Part shown: one piece after another, positions 1 to 8,212 of the stretch
How the letters are laid out: each line of letters starts with the position of its first letter
How positions within the stretch are numbered: the first letter of the stretch is position 1
Assembly: GCA_964453665.1 (NCBI GenBank)
Contig: CAYVQT010000010.1
Coordinates: 1 to 64,000, forward strand
Direction: 5' to 3'
Source of the DNA: DAOUTY01 sp964453665
Lineage (GTDB): Bacteria; Chloroflexota; Dehalococcoidia; SZUA-161
DNA: 64,000 bases
Notes under the pieces: model-generated
What the model was told of the DNA's origin: nothing
What the model saw: the letters and a program-made list of their open reading frames with translations, nothing else
Database searches by the model: none
Made by a program: the position numbers and the translations under genes

Positions 1-467
1 TGTTACCCAGACCAAGGACAGCAGTCCCATCCGTAACAATAGCTACAGAATAAGGGATTGTAGTATAACTATTCTTCCATTTTGGCTGGTCCTTAATCAG
101 GTTGCATACCTCAGCTACACCAGGGGTATACACCTTGCTGAGGTAGTCCAACGTTTCTAAGGGAACAGTGTTGATCATTTTGATCTTTCCCTTTTCATGA
201 AGCTGTAGAACTGCGTCCCTAATTTGTAGAACTGAGACATCTTCAAGTTTTGTCGCTGCATTTACTACTCGAGCGAGGTGCTCTTCGTTCTCGACAAAAA
301 CATCAATATCTCTGACGGTGTAATGGTGACCCAGATGCACTGTTGTCACATTCCCGATGTCCGCTCCAGCTCTGCCAATGGCTGTAGTTAGCTTGCCCAG
401 AGTGCCCGGGATACTTCTGTTCTTGCAGCGCAGGGTCCTGACAATATGTCTTCTAGCGATTTCCATT
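1..467 (-). CDS. NAD(P)-dependent malic enzyme with N-terminal ACT domain (5' part only)
   Basis: The gene starts at ATG 467 and runs off the left edge after about 155 codons. The first ~85 residues look like an ACT regulatory domain (MEIARRHIVRTLRCKNRSIPGTLGKL..., with GRAGADIGN). After that comes the malic enzyme N-terminal domain, recognisable by KVYTPGVAEVC and YSVAIVTDGTAVLGLGN, which carry the catalytic tyrosine region and the start of the nucleotide-binding part. The family oxidatively decarboxylates malate to pyruvate and CO2 in the cytoplasm. The ACT domain suggests allosteric control by a small ligand. The rest of the gene lies outside the window, so cofactor preference cannot be read. 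Identification is firm for the family. Confidence 0.9.
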
Positions 468-653
468 GTTGTATGACTCCATTCATATCAGCCTTAATTA
501 AAGTACGGCCTGTAGCGCGTTCAATTCATGAGTGAAGGGTAATATTTGACTTAAAGCATAAAGGTTGTGCAATGCAGTGTCATTCATGAAAGGTTTTATT
601 TTCCCAATCTAACTGGATGGCTTTTTCTGATCAACGAGACCCCCGCTATAGCG

Positions 654-1442
654 CTACTTGAGAACACGTTCCTCTACTATCTTACGCACGGCATCGAGTC
701 CGGGTGAGGTTGCGGGAAGCTCGGTTATGGACTTGCCGACTAAATCATGATGCGCGATGCTTTCATCGTGGGGAATGTAGCCAAAGATTTCCAGACCGGT
801 CTCCAGTGCGAATTGATTCAGCAGCTCCTCATTGCCCAGCACTCTGTTGAAAACCAGACCCATCTTCTCACACTGTAACACCTTCTCGTTTTGTGCCATT
901 TCCTTTATCAAGGTCGCGGTCTTTATACCCCTGGATGTAGCATCGCTTACAATGAGTAGGGTATCTACCCGGCGCATTACCTGCCGGTTAATCTGCTCCA
1001 GTCCGGCTTCGCCATCAATGAGGATAGTGTCGAAGCTCCTGGAGAGGGTTTCTATTGTTCCCCGTAGAAGGTCGTTTACAGGGCAGTAGCAGCCAAGTGT
1101 TTCCGTGCGCCCCATAGCCAAAAGGGCGAAGTCGTCCATCTCATTGAGGGCCTCCAGGGCCATATAATCAAGCATGTCTACAAGCTGGATTTTTTCCTCC
1201 TTCTTGCCTCTCCTTGCGGTTTGGATTATGTCCTCGCGGACCTGTCCCATGGTCCGGCTGACGTGTATTCCAAGGGCGATGGGCAGACCCATAGCGGGGT
1301 CGGCGTCGATCAGCAGCAATTTGCCTGCCTTGCCGCTCTCAACGAGAACCCTGGTCGTCATAGCTGTTAACGCTGTTTTACCAACGCCACCCTTACCGCA
1401 TACCGCGATCAGCTTCTTATTCGGAGTGGTGGTCTCAGACAT
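654..1442 (-). CDS. cooC: CooC-type nickel-insertion ATPase
   Basis: A 262-residue SIMIBI-class P-loop ATPase. The deviant Walker A is CGKGGVGKTAL at residues 15-25, followed by a LLLIDADPAMGLP switch region. A CYC motif (C118-x-C120) matches the CXC metal site of CooC, the ATPase that loads nickel into carbon monoxide dehydrogenase; related MinD/ArsA proteins lack it. It lies 30 bp downstream of an acetyl-CoA-synthase-like gene, and no complete CODH or ACS is visible, so its client may be that orphan protein or an enzyme encoded elsewhere. A ribosome site AAGGGG lies 11 bases before the ATG. Family assignment is strong; the nickel role is inferred from the CXC motif and context. Confidence 0.85.
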   Translation of the reverse strand: MSETTTPNKKLIAVCGKGGVGKTALTAMTTRVLVESGKAGKLLLIDADPAMGLPIALGIHVSRTMGQVREDIIQTARRGKKEEKIQLVDMLDYMALEALNEMDDFALLAMGRTETLGCYCPVNDLLRGTIETLSRSFDTILIDGEAGLEQINRQVMRRVDTLLIVSDATSRGIKTATLIKEMAQNEKVLQCEKMGLVFNRVLGNEELLNQFALETGLEIFGYIPHDESIAHHDLVGKSITELPATSPGLDAVRKIVEERVLK

Positions 1443-1472
1443 TACTAGCGCTACCCCTTGTGTATTTTTATT

Positions 1473-2267
1473 CTACTGTTTACTGGATGTTTTGGTCTTT
1501 CTGGTTTTTTTCTTGCGAACGGTAATAACTTCCCTGATTTCGTCGCACACCGGTTTGTACGAGCATGAGTTGCAGTCCCAGCCAAATGTGCATTCGAGGA
1601 CGTCATATCCTCTAACCAACCATGTCTCTCTTGTGATGTCCTTGCTAATCATGCGTACTTGCTCTGCGATGCTATTCAGTTGTTGCACATCCTCTTTGTC
1701 TGAAGTGATAAAAACGATCTCCATTGCCTGTACCTTGGGCACCGCTGTTTTGAAGATTGACATCAGCGCTTTTCCCAGGGTGACCAAGTTGAAGCCCTTG
1801 GTCGCGGCGTCCTTGCTGACCCTGCCCCATATGCGCTCCGGAGTGCTCCTGAGCATGTACCCTTCTATCTGGTCGGCAATGTACTGGTTCTGCTCCAGCG
1901 CAGAGTGATCTTCCTTGCCCAGACCCGTTCCTCCGAGCATCAAGACCTGGGCGAATGGCAAACTGGCCCCCTCCGATTCCTGAATATCGGGGCCGATGAG
2001 CGTAATCTTACCATCTCTGACCAGTGAGGGGGTATCTGTCCACAATATGAGTCCGCTGGAGCTTGTGTCGGGGCTTCCCAACTCGACGAAGGTGTCCCCT
2101 CGCAGTATTACACCCGAACCTGCCTCGGGCCCGACACGAACCGGCAGCCCATCCAGTAGTCTGCTGGGGTCACCGGGGCAATCGAACTCTCTGATCTGCC
2201 TGCCTTTTCCCCGCACTGACTCAACGTAGTCGGCTATCTTATTCACGTATACGTCGAAGATCGCCAC
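1473..2267 (-). CDS. Orphan acetyl-CoA-synthase (AcsB/CdhC) middle-domain-like Fe-S protein
   Basis: 264 residues with a GTG start 7-9 bases after GGGAGGGG. Residues ~55-215 follow the central region of the acetyl-CoA synthase subunit of CODH/ACS: VELGSPDTSSSGLILW, DGKITLIGPDIQE, RVSKDAATKGFNLVTLGK and a VQAMEIVFITSDKEDV stretch. Full ACS is about 700 residues, so this is a free-standing fragment-sized relative. Near the C-terminus four cysteines (C226-x5-C232-x2-C235-x5-C241) sit where ACS has the first A-cluster cysteines, but the later nickel-binding Cys-Gly-Cys is absent. The lysine-rich tail (RKKKTRKTKTSSK) is unusual. The gene is paired with a CooC-type ATPase and follows the dehydratase genes. 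Homology is clear to me; function (metal-cluster carrier, electron-transfer partner or regulator) is unknown. Confidence 0.75.
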   Translation of the reverse strand: MAIFDVYVNKIADYVESVRGKGRQIREFDCPGDPSRLLDGLPVRVGPEAGSGVILRGDTFVELGSPDTSSSGLILWTDTPSLVRDGKITLIGPDIQESEGASLPFAQVLMLGGTGLGKEDHSALEQNQYIADQIEGYMLRSTPERIWGRVSKDAATKGFNLVTLGKALMSIFKTAVPKVQAMEIVFITSDKEDVQQLNSIAEQVRMISKDITRETWLVRGYDVLECTFGWDCNSCSYKPVCDEIREVITVRKKKTRKTKTSSKQ

Positions 2268-2308
2268 AGTCTGTCCCCTCCCTACAACTTTGGGTGCAAA
2301 AGGGATGC

Positions 2309-2337
2309 TTTATAACCTTATCTTTAGCTGTAGCCAA
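2309..2337 (-). promoter_or_regulatory. Sigma-70-like promoter for the ACS-like/cooC pair
   Basis: On the minus strand TTGGCT (2337-2332) and TATAAA (2314-2309) are separated by exactly 17 bases, and the GTG start of the ACS-like gene lies about 35 bases past the predicted start site. It suggests the ACS-like and cooC genes can be transcribed apart from the dehydratase genes. Based on consensus matching only. Confidence 0.55.
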
Positions 2338-2351
2338 AATTTCCAGCAATG

Positions 2352-2384
2352 GCGAAGGGGCAGCGCATTAGCTTGCCCCTTCGC
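2352..2384 (-). terminator. Hairpin between dehydratase genes and ACS-like gene
   Basis: A perfect 11-bp inverted repeat (GCGAAGGGGCA at 2352-2362, TGCCCCTTCGC at 2374-2384) with an 11-base loop lies just after the stop codon of the dehydratase subunit gene. No uninterrupted T-run follows on the minus strand, so it may be an attenuator or mRNA 3'-end stabiliser rather than a full intrinsic terminator. Confidence 0.55.
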
Positions 2385-2396
2385 ATGTATGTATAC

Positions 2397-3701
2397 CTAG
2401 CCGAGCCCCATAGCTCTGAAGAACTGGGATATCTTGTCCTTTATCTGGTCGGGTGTGCTGTATCTTTTATCGAACAGGTCGAGCCCTAAGTGAACAAAAG
2501 GCACATTGAGGTCGCGGCAGGTCTCTCTCATAATGCCAACGGTCGCGGCCCCGTCCTTGTGGCCCATGTGGCCGGGCCAGACTACGGCGTCTATCTTGAA
2601 GTCTTTGACTATTCGGACGATGTCATTGGAGAAGTTGTCGGCTACACCACGTGCCTGCCTGACCATCGGCGAGTCGAAAAGGTTCCTCTTGGCAAGGCCC
2701 TTCCATATTCCCTCCTCGCTTGATGTATCTATCATGGTGTACGGATAGTTGCCGAACATGTCCATGACCATGACAGCTCCCCACTCCTCCTCCAGCCAGG
2801 GCAGGAACTCGAACACCCAGCCGAAGGGCAGAAGGTCGAACCAGAACAGCCTTATCTTTTCCTCGGGCACAGGTCCTACCCCGCTCTTTACGTTTAGCTC
2901 GGCTATCTCAACCAGCTTCTTAAACCAGTCTACACCCTGCGGCGTGCCTGCCTCGTAGACCCAGGCCTGGGAGAAGCACTGCGGGGCTCCGAGGCCCCAG
3001 CCGTGAGGGCTCGGCACATTGCGTCGCAACTGGTTGTATTCATCCCATAGCCCGAACATCTGATTGGAGTATTCCAGGGCCTCCTTCAGCTTGTCCAGGT
3101 CCAGCTTGGTAGCGGTCTGCTTCTCGACGAACTTCGCCATCTTACGCATTTCATCGGCGAAATAGTTCAGGCTGCGCTCGTCGTTATAATACGGCGGGTC
3201 ACAGGCGAACATTGGAATATTGCGCCACCGTTCATTCCGCTTGATCACTTCGTGAAGCAATGGGGCGCCGTCGCAGGGATAAAGCAGGTTAAGGGCGCAG
3301 GTGGGCAGTGGCGACAGGTTGGCCTCAACGTAATATATCGAAAGTCTGATAGCAGTGCAGAGGTCATTCCCCAGCCCCATATCCTCGGCAGCGTCGATGT
3401 CATCGAGGAGATACGGTACTGAGGAAGCCAGGAACGGGGTCTGCATGACCATATAGTAAGGCAGACCCATCGCTGTATATAGCTCGGGTGCCAGACAGTA
3501 ATAGCTGGAAACGAACGGCTTTTTGTTTTCCACAGCGTCGAGTATCCTGCCGTACATCTTCAGGAGGGAATCGAGTGTCTTTACCTGAAGCTGCATCTCT
3601 GGGATTTCGATCAGTGCCATGGTCTGCTCGCGGAGAAATTCGAACCATTCCCGCTCTGAGATGTAGCGTGCCAACTCGGGATGTTTGTCTATCAGCGCCA
3701 T
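2397..3701 (-). CDS. 2-hydroxyacyl-CoA dehydratase / benzoyl-CoA reductase-like subunit, B type (second pair)
   Basis: 434 residues of the HGD-D family (HgdB/BcrB-like), whose members use ATP-driven single-electron reduction to dehydrate 2-hydroxyacyl-CoA or reduce aromatic acyl-CoA. Cysteines expected for the Fe-S cluster include C69 (SSYYCLAPELYTAMG) and the cysteine in LLYPCDGAPLLHE. The third position, usually FCD, is replaced by WPGHMGHKDGA, so only two of three classical ligands are seen. It lies 3 bp after its A-type partner, with GGAGG before the ATG, so translation is probably coupled. It is clearly paralogous to the protein at 5777-7063, especially at the C-terminus (both end SQFF-x-AMGLG). 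Substrate cannot be inferred. Confidence 0.85.
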   Translation of the reverse strand: MALIDKHPELARYISEREWFEFLREQTMALIEIPEMQLQVKTLDSLLKMYGRILDAVENKKPFVSSYYCLAPELYTAMGLPYYMVMQTPFLASSVPYLLDDIDAAEDMGLGNDLCTAIRLSIYYVEANLSPLPTCALNLLYPCDGAPLLHEVIKRNERWRNIPMFACDPPYYNDERSLNYFADEMRKMAKFVEKQTATKLDLDKLKEALEYSNQMFGLWDEYNQLRRNVPSPHGWGLGAPQCFSQAWVYEAGTPQGVDWFKKLVEIAELNVKSGVGPVPEEKIRLFWFDLLPFGWVFEFLPWLEEEWGAVMVMDMFGNYPYTMIDTSSEEGIWKGLAKRNLFDSPMVRQARGVADNFSNDIVRIVKDFKIDAVVWPGHMGHKDGAATVGIMRETCRDLNVPFVHLGLDLFDKRYSTPDQIKDKISQFFRAMGLG

Positions 3702-3704
3702 TGC

Positions 3705-4850
3705 TTACCTCCCCATCGTTTCTAGGAAAGCCTGGACCCGTGTTCTCAGTTGGCCAATACCGCTTGTGAGGTATTCCCTGTCCATTTTCAGCATTGGAAT
3801 ACCGGCAGCCTTGAGGTCCTGGCCAAGCATGTAGTGTTCCACCAGCCATGAGTCACAGAATATCAGCCTCTCTCCGATGACTCCGTCGCAGTTGAACTCA
3901 CGGCACATGTCGATAACGTACTGCGTCCGGTTGTCGTGCTCACCGTACATTCGTGGACATGAGGGACGGTCTGTCAAGTAGTACTGAGCTAAGGCTGCGA
4001 CGGGGTCGCTTGCATTCTCATTGACTTCAATCCACATAAGCCTGGAGCCGAAGCACGTTGAATCGGTGACAACGAGGCCTCCCTGGTCTTCGATGACCTT
4101 GACGTAAGCCGGGTCGTCGAGAATACCGCCCACTATCATAAGTCGCGCCCGGTGGCTGCCCGGACCTTCGGTACCGCTCAACTCGTCCAGCAGTTCCCGC
4201 AGCTTTTCATTGTATTGCTCCTTTGGCATTGCGGTTCCCGCAACCATGACGGCCAGCGTCTCAGCTCCCGTAATCGGCGGTTTCTCCTGTTTCCTCAGTT
4301 CGTAGAGCTTTTTCTGCAGCCTCCGTGTTTCGTTGTGGAGCTTTACCGCTTTCCACAACAGATCATCCGTGATCTCTACCCCGAAGTACTTCCCGATCTT
4401 GTCCCTAAGCATGGCAAGCTCATCGGTGTACCAATCCACCTGGTCCTGGCCTGTCTTTCGGGGAAGGCTCATTACCTCAATGAAGTCTGTGGGTACGAAG
4501 CGTTTCCAGTTGTCGTAGATACGGCGTACATGGTCGCAGCTGTTAACGCATATAACTCCGTCTAGAAACTTGAAATCACCGGTAAGCGCCTGATTGAAGC
4601 AGTGGCGGGGGAAGCTGCAGTTAATACTGCTGTAATAGGCATCCGATTCCTCTGTACCGGTGCTGCCCGTAGCTCTCATCCGGAAGGGAACGAGCCCGGC
4701 GGCCGTGATGATCTCTTCGGGAACTGTGGAGCAGAAGTATCCTACGACCTTGCCTCCCTGATCCTTCCAATGCTGCAGCACCGGGTTGGCGAGAGTTTCG
4801 GCTGCGTCGCTGAACTCCTGGAATACCTTGGACTTTAGATTAGTTTCCAA
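3705..4850 (-). CDS. 2-hydroxyacyl-CoA dehydratase / benzoyl-CoA reductase-like subunit, A type (second pair)
   Basis: 381 residues, TTG start (METNLKSK...) preceded by GGGAGGAGGG. HGD-D family features are complete: YFCSTVPEE with C40, INCSFPRHC with C78/C84, VNSCDHVRRIYDNW with C105, and ERLIFCDSW near the C-terminus. These can supply the three cysteine ligands of the active-site [4Fe-4S] cluster. It is followed after 3 bp by the B-type subunit and preceded by the activator gene, as in hgdC-hgdA-hgdB operons. A close paralog at 7067-8212 has the same length and start. It probably forms a heterodimer with the neighbouring B-type subunit and is fired by the ATPase at 4934-5722. Confidence 0.88.
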   Translation of the reverse strand: METNLKSKVFQEFSDAAETLANPVLQHWKDQGGKVVGYFCSTVPEEIITAAGLVPFRMRATGSTGTEESDAYYSSINCSFPRHCFNQALTGDFKFLDGVICVNSCDHVRRIYDNWKRFVPTDFIEVMSLPRKTGQDQVDWYTDELAMLRDKIGKYFGVEITDDLLWKAVKLHNETRRLQKKLYELRKQEKPPITGAETLAVMVAGTAMPKEQYNEKLRELLDELSGTEGPGSHRARLMIVGGILDDPAYVKVIEDQGGLVVTDSTCFGSRLMWIEVNENASDPVAALAQYYLTDRPSCPRMYGEHDNRTQYVIDMCREFNCDGVIGERLIFCDSWLVEHYMLGQDLKAAGIPMLKMDREYLTSGIGQLRTRVQAFLETMGR

Positions 4851-4933
4851 TTCGTTGCCCTCCTCCCTGTCAGAGTATGGATTACTATAATACAGTGTCT
4901 AACCGAATACAATGTTTTAAAGCCTGATGCTTC

Positions 4934-5722
4934 TCAAGACTGTCCGTCTAGCTTTTCCTCGGCTATGAGAGCCGCTCCTATAGCTCCTGCGATTTGGGGG
5001 TCTTGGGGCAGCTTCTTAACAGCTACACCCAATTTTTCCTCCAGGGCTTTAGCCAGGCCGTCGTTCTTGGCACATCCGCCGGTCAAAGCTACGTCTTCGA
5101 CGAGGCCTACCTTTCTAACCATTGAATTCAACCTGCCTGCTATCGAATTGTGGAGACCGGCGACGATATCTACCAGTTCCACGCCTTCGTTGACCAGGGT
5201 CACAACCTCGGATTCGGCAAATACGCTGCACTGGCTGGTGATAGCTGCGGGATTCTTCCCCTGAAGGGATAATCTTGATAGCCCTTCCAATCCGCAGTCG
5301 AGCACCCTGGCCATAGCCTCAAAGAACCTCCCTGTTCCTGCAGCGCACCTGTCGTTCATAACAAACTCCAGGACCTTGCCTTTATCGTCCATTGACATAA
5401 CCTTGCAGTCCTGCCCCCCGATGTCGACCACTGTTCTCACCGTGGGAGAGAGCCAGTGAGCCCCACGGGCATGGCAGGTTATCTCCGAGACGTTTTCGTT
5501 GGCAAATGGCACCTTGAGTCTTCCGTAGCCCGTGCCCACTATGTAATCAAGATCTTCGATCGACGATAGCCCGGCTTTCTCTATGGCCTCGTCCATGACC
5601 GTGCGTGCCGTCACCTCGGGCTTGGTAGTGGACGGGATAATTACATACGAGGTAATCTCTCCGTCCTTCATTACGACGGCCTTGCCTGTGGCCGAACCTA
5701 CGTCACAGCCTCCGACTAACAT
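4934..5722 (-). CDS. ATP-dependent activator of 2-hydroxyacyl-CoA dehydratase (HgdC/BadF/BcrA type)
   Basis: 262 residues of the ASKHA-fold BadF/BadG/BcrA/BcrD family. An N-terminal phosphate loop CDVGSATGK (6-14), a DIGGQD motif (100-105) and a TGGCAKN loop bind ATP. The two cysteines C126 (NDRCAAGTGRF) and C165 (SQCSVFAESEV) match those that bridge the homodimer through one [4Fe-4S] cluster. It hydrolyses ATP to push a very low-potential electron into the dehydratase or reductase. It sits between two A/B subunit pairs and is the only activator in the window, so it may serve both. A good SD (AAGGAAGGAG) precedes the ATG. Confidence 0.93.
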   Translation of the reverse strand: MLVGGCDVGSATGKAVVMKDGEITSYVIIPSTTKPEVTARTVMDEAIEKAGLSSIEDLDYIVGTGYGRLKVPFANENVSEITCHARGAHWLSPTVRTVVDIGGQDCKVMSMDDKGKVLEFVMNDRCAAGTGRFFEAMARVLDCGLEGLSRLSLQGKNPAAITSQCSVFAESEVVTLVNEGVELVDIVAGLHNSIAGRLNSMVRKVGLVEDVALTGGCAKNDGLAKALEEKLGVAVKKLPQDPQIAGAIGAALIAEEKLDGQS

Positions 5723-5776
5723 TCTGTCTCCTTCCTTGACTTGTCGTTGCGCCAGTTGACAATATCGATTGTGTAT

Positions 5777-7063
5777 CTAACCGAGCCCCATAGCGGTGAA
5801 GAACTGTGACATCCTGTTCTTCACCTCATCCGGAGTTGTATATCTGGGGTCAAACGTATCAATCCCGATGCTCAAGAACGGGACGCCGAGATCGCGGCAT
5901 ACCTCCCTCATGATGCCCACGCTCGCGGCGCCATCCTTGTGGCCCATGTGGGCTGGCCAGACGACGCAATCTATTTTGTAGTCCTTGACTATTCGCACGA
6001 TGTCACTGGCGAAGTTATCCGCCACGCCCACAGCCTGCCTTACCATCGTGGTGTCCATCAGATTCCGCTTGGCCAGGTCGTGGAACATGGTTTCCTCGTT
6101 TAACGTGTCAACCAGGGTATATGGGCAATAGCTGAACATATCCATGACGATTACTGCTCCCCACTCCTCCTCCAGCCACGGAGCTAGGTCAAAGAACCAG
6201 GTTGGGTGAACGTCAAACCAGAGCAACCTGATCCTCTCGTTCTCCAACCAGCCCTTTCCCGCCTTTACCCGCTTCTCGGAATCGGCCAGCGCTGCCTCGA
6301 ACCACTCAAGGCCTCTGGAGTCGCCGACCCAGCGGTTTTGAGTCAGAGCAAACGGGCCCCCTCCGACCCCCCAGTTGAAGGGGCATGGCACTGCCCGCCT
6401 CAACTCGTTGATCTCCTGCCAGAGCTTGTATTGCTCGTTGGTCACCTCCACGACCTCGCGGAGTCGGCCGATATCCAGCTTCTGCCCGGTATGCTCCGTG
6501 AGGAAGTCCACCATCCGCCTGAGCTCTTGCGCAAAGTAATCTATGCTGCGTTCATCGGTGAAATAAGGAGGGTCGGGGGCAAACATGGGAATGTCTCGCC
6601 ATTGTTTGCTTCTCCTGCTTGCTTCATGCAGGGCAACAATACCGTCGCAGGGTATTATCATTCCCACAATCGCCGTGGGACGTGGCAGGAGACCGGCCTC
6701 CGTGTAATACATAGCCATCCTGAGAAGGGTGCAAATATCGGATGACACCGCCAGTTTGTCAGTCCCTTCAAGGTCATTCATAAGGTAGGGGTTTGCACCT
6801 GCCCCCGCGAATGCGGCAGCGACAGGGCAGTACCAGTGGATATCCATGGCGGTGAATATCTCAGGTGCGTTTGAGAAGTAGCTCGCTATTACCGGCTTGC
6901 CCTCCTCAATACACCGTACTGTATCTTTGTAGTGTTCCAGGTTCGCCCTGACCAGTGGTATCAGTAGATGACTTGTCTCACTGGGGCTCTCTTCAAGGAA
7001 CTTCAACAGGAACTCGAAATGGTCGCGCTCAGCAATTGTTCTTTCCAGTCCCTTATCAACCAT
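5777..7063 (-). CDS. 2-hydroxyacyl-CoA dehydratase / benzoyl-CoA reductase-like subunit, B type (first pair)
   Basis: 428 residues, paralog of the protein at 2397-3701. The family's first cluster cysteine is replaced: SYFSNAPEIFTAMD has serine where the paralog has SYYCLAPELYTAMG. The second region keeps a cysteine (IIPCDGIVALHE). The third has WPAHMGHKDGA in place of a cysteine motif. So at most one classical Fe-S ligand remains, unless C79 (IHWYCP) substitutes. It lies 3 bp downstream of its A-type partner and 54 bp upstream of the activator. Either this subunit carries an unusual cluster or the active cluster resides mainly in the A subunit. Family assignment is firm; activity is open. Confidence 0.83.
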   Translation of the reverse strand: MVDKGLERTIAERDHFEFLLKFLEESPSETSHLLIPLVRANLEHYKDTVRCIEEGKPVIASYFSNAPEIFTAMDIHWYCPVAAAFAGAGANPYLMNDLEGTDKLAVSSDICTLLRMAMYYTEAGLLPRPTAIVGMIIPCDGIVALHEASRRSKQWRDIPMFAPDPPYFTDERSIDYFAQELRRMVDFLTEHTGQKLDIGRLREVVEVTNEQYKLWQEINELRRAVPCPFNWGVGGGPFALTQNRWVGDSRGLEWFEAALADSEKRVKAGKGWLENERIRLLWFDVHPTWFFDLAPWLEEEWGAVIVMDMFSYCPYTLVDTLNEETMFHDLAKRNLMDTTMVRQAVGVADNFASDIVRIVKDYKIDCVVWPAHMGHKDGAASVGIMREVCRDLGVPFLSIGIDTFDPRYTTPDEVKNRMSQFFTAMGLG

Positions 7064-7066
7064 TTT

Positions 7067-8212
7067 CTATCTCCCCATTGTTTCCAGAAACGCCTGAACC
7101 CTGGTTCTCAACTGGCCCGCGCCGCTCAAGATGTATTCTCTATCCATAATCAGACAGGGGATGTTATCGTCCTGAAAGTCGTTTTCGATGGTGAACTGCT
7201 CAAACCCCCAATGGTCGCAAAATGCCAGCCTTTCGACGATAACACCGTCTACCTTGAAATCTCGGATCATCTCTCGGACGAGACCGATTCTACGCTCGTA
7301 ATCCCCGAACATCCGGGGACAGGAGGGGCGGTCGGCGACATAATATTGGGCGAGAGCCGTGATTGGGTCGCTTGCCCTCTCATTGATATCGTTCCAAAAA
7401 AGTCTGGAGCCGAAACAGAGTGAGTCGGTGACCACGAGGCCTCCCTGGTCCTCAATAACCTTGACATAGGCAGGGTCATCGAGGATGCCGCCCATTAGCA
7501 GCAATCTCGCACGATAATCAGTATTGCCGGCAGATTTACCTAGCTCATCCAGCAATTCCGTGAGCAGTTGATTATAGCGCTCCTTGGGCATGGCTGTGCC
7601 AGCAACAATGACAGCCAGCGCCTCGGTTCCAGTGATCGGCGGGTTGTCTAATTTTCTGAAGTCATAAAGCTTTCTCTGCAGACGGCGTGTTTCATTGTGG
7701 AGCGCTATCGCATCCCACAAACGCTCATCGGGGATTTTCATATTCAGATGCTTCTCAAGGAGTAGCTTGAGGTTAGCCACTTCGTCCCGGAACCATTCCA
7801 CCTGTGGTTTACCTGTCTTCCTGGGGAGGCTCATTATGTGCACGAGGGTGGTTGGTAACTGCCGCTTCCAGTTGTCATAGATGCGACGGATATTGTCGCA
7901 ACTGTTAATGCAGACGACGCCTTCAAAGGAATCGAAGCCACCCTGTAGAGCTATGTTGAAGCAGTGACGTGGAAAACTACAATTGATGCTGCTAAAGTAG
8001 GTGTCTGACAGATCTGTTCCTGTGCTTCCTGTCGCTCTCATTCGAAAAGGCAGTAGGCCGGCAGCCGTTATCAACTCCTCCGGCATAGCGGAGCAGAAAT
8101 AGCCTAATACCTTGCCACCCTGCTCTCGCCACCTCTTAATCTCGGGGTTGACAAGCGTTTCAGCCGCCTGGCTCAACTCTTGAAATGCTTTAGATTGTAT
8201 CTTTGACTCCAA
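7067..8212 (-). CDS. 2-hydroxyacyl-CoA dehydratase / benzoyl-CoA reductase-like subunit, A type (first pair)
   Basis: I choose the TTG at 8212 as start because it gives 381 residues, the same as the paralog at 3705-4850, and aligns with that gene's TTG start; an upstream GTG at 8251 would add 13 residues unlike the paralog. Family cysteines are present: GYFCSAMPEE, INCSFPRHC, INSCDNIRRIYDNW and ERLAFCDHW. It is the first gene of the cluster, with its 3' end 3 bp from the B-type gene. It likely forms the catalytic heterodimer with the 5777-7063 product and is activated by the 4934-5722 ATPase. Confidence 0.85.
   Translation of the reverse strand: MESKIQSKAFQELSQAAETLVNPEIKRWREQGGKVLGYFCSAMPEELITAAGLLPFRMRATGSTGTDLSDTYFSSINCSFPRHCFNIALQGGFDSFEGVVCINSCDNIRRIYDNWKRQLPTTLVHIMSLPRKTGKPQVEWFRDEVANLKLLLEKHLNMKIPDERLWDAIALHNETRRLQRKLYDFRKLDNPPITGTEALAVIVAGTAMPKERYNQLLTELLDELGKSAGNTDYRARLLLMGGILDDPAYVKVIEDQGGLVVTDSLCFGSRLFWNDINERASDPITALAQYYVADRPSCPRMFGDYERRIGLVREMIRDFKVDGVIVERLAFCDHWGFEQFTIENDFQDDNIPCLIMDREYILSGAGQLRTRVQAFLETMGR

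Noticed and set aside
3400..3849. 149-codon minus-strand frame overlapping two dehydratase genes
   Set aside because: Lies wholly within two genes with strong family matches; the residues are low-complexity shadow sequence.
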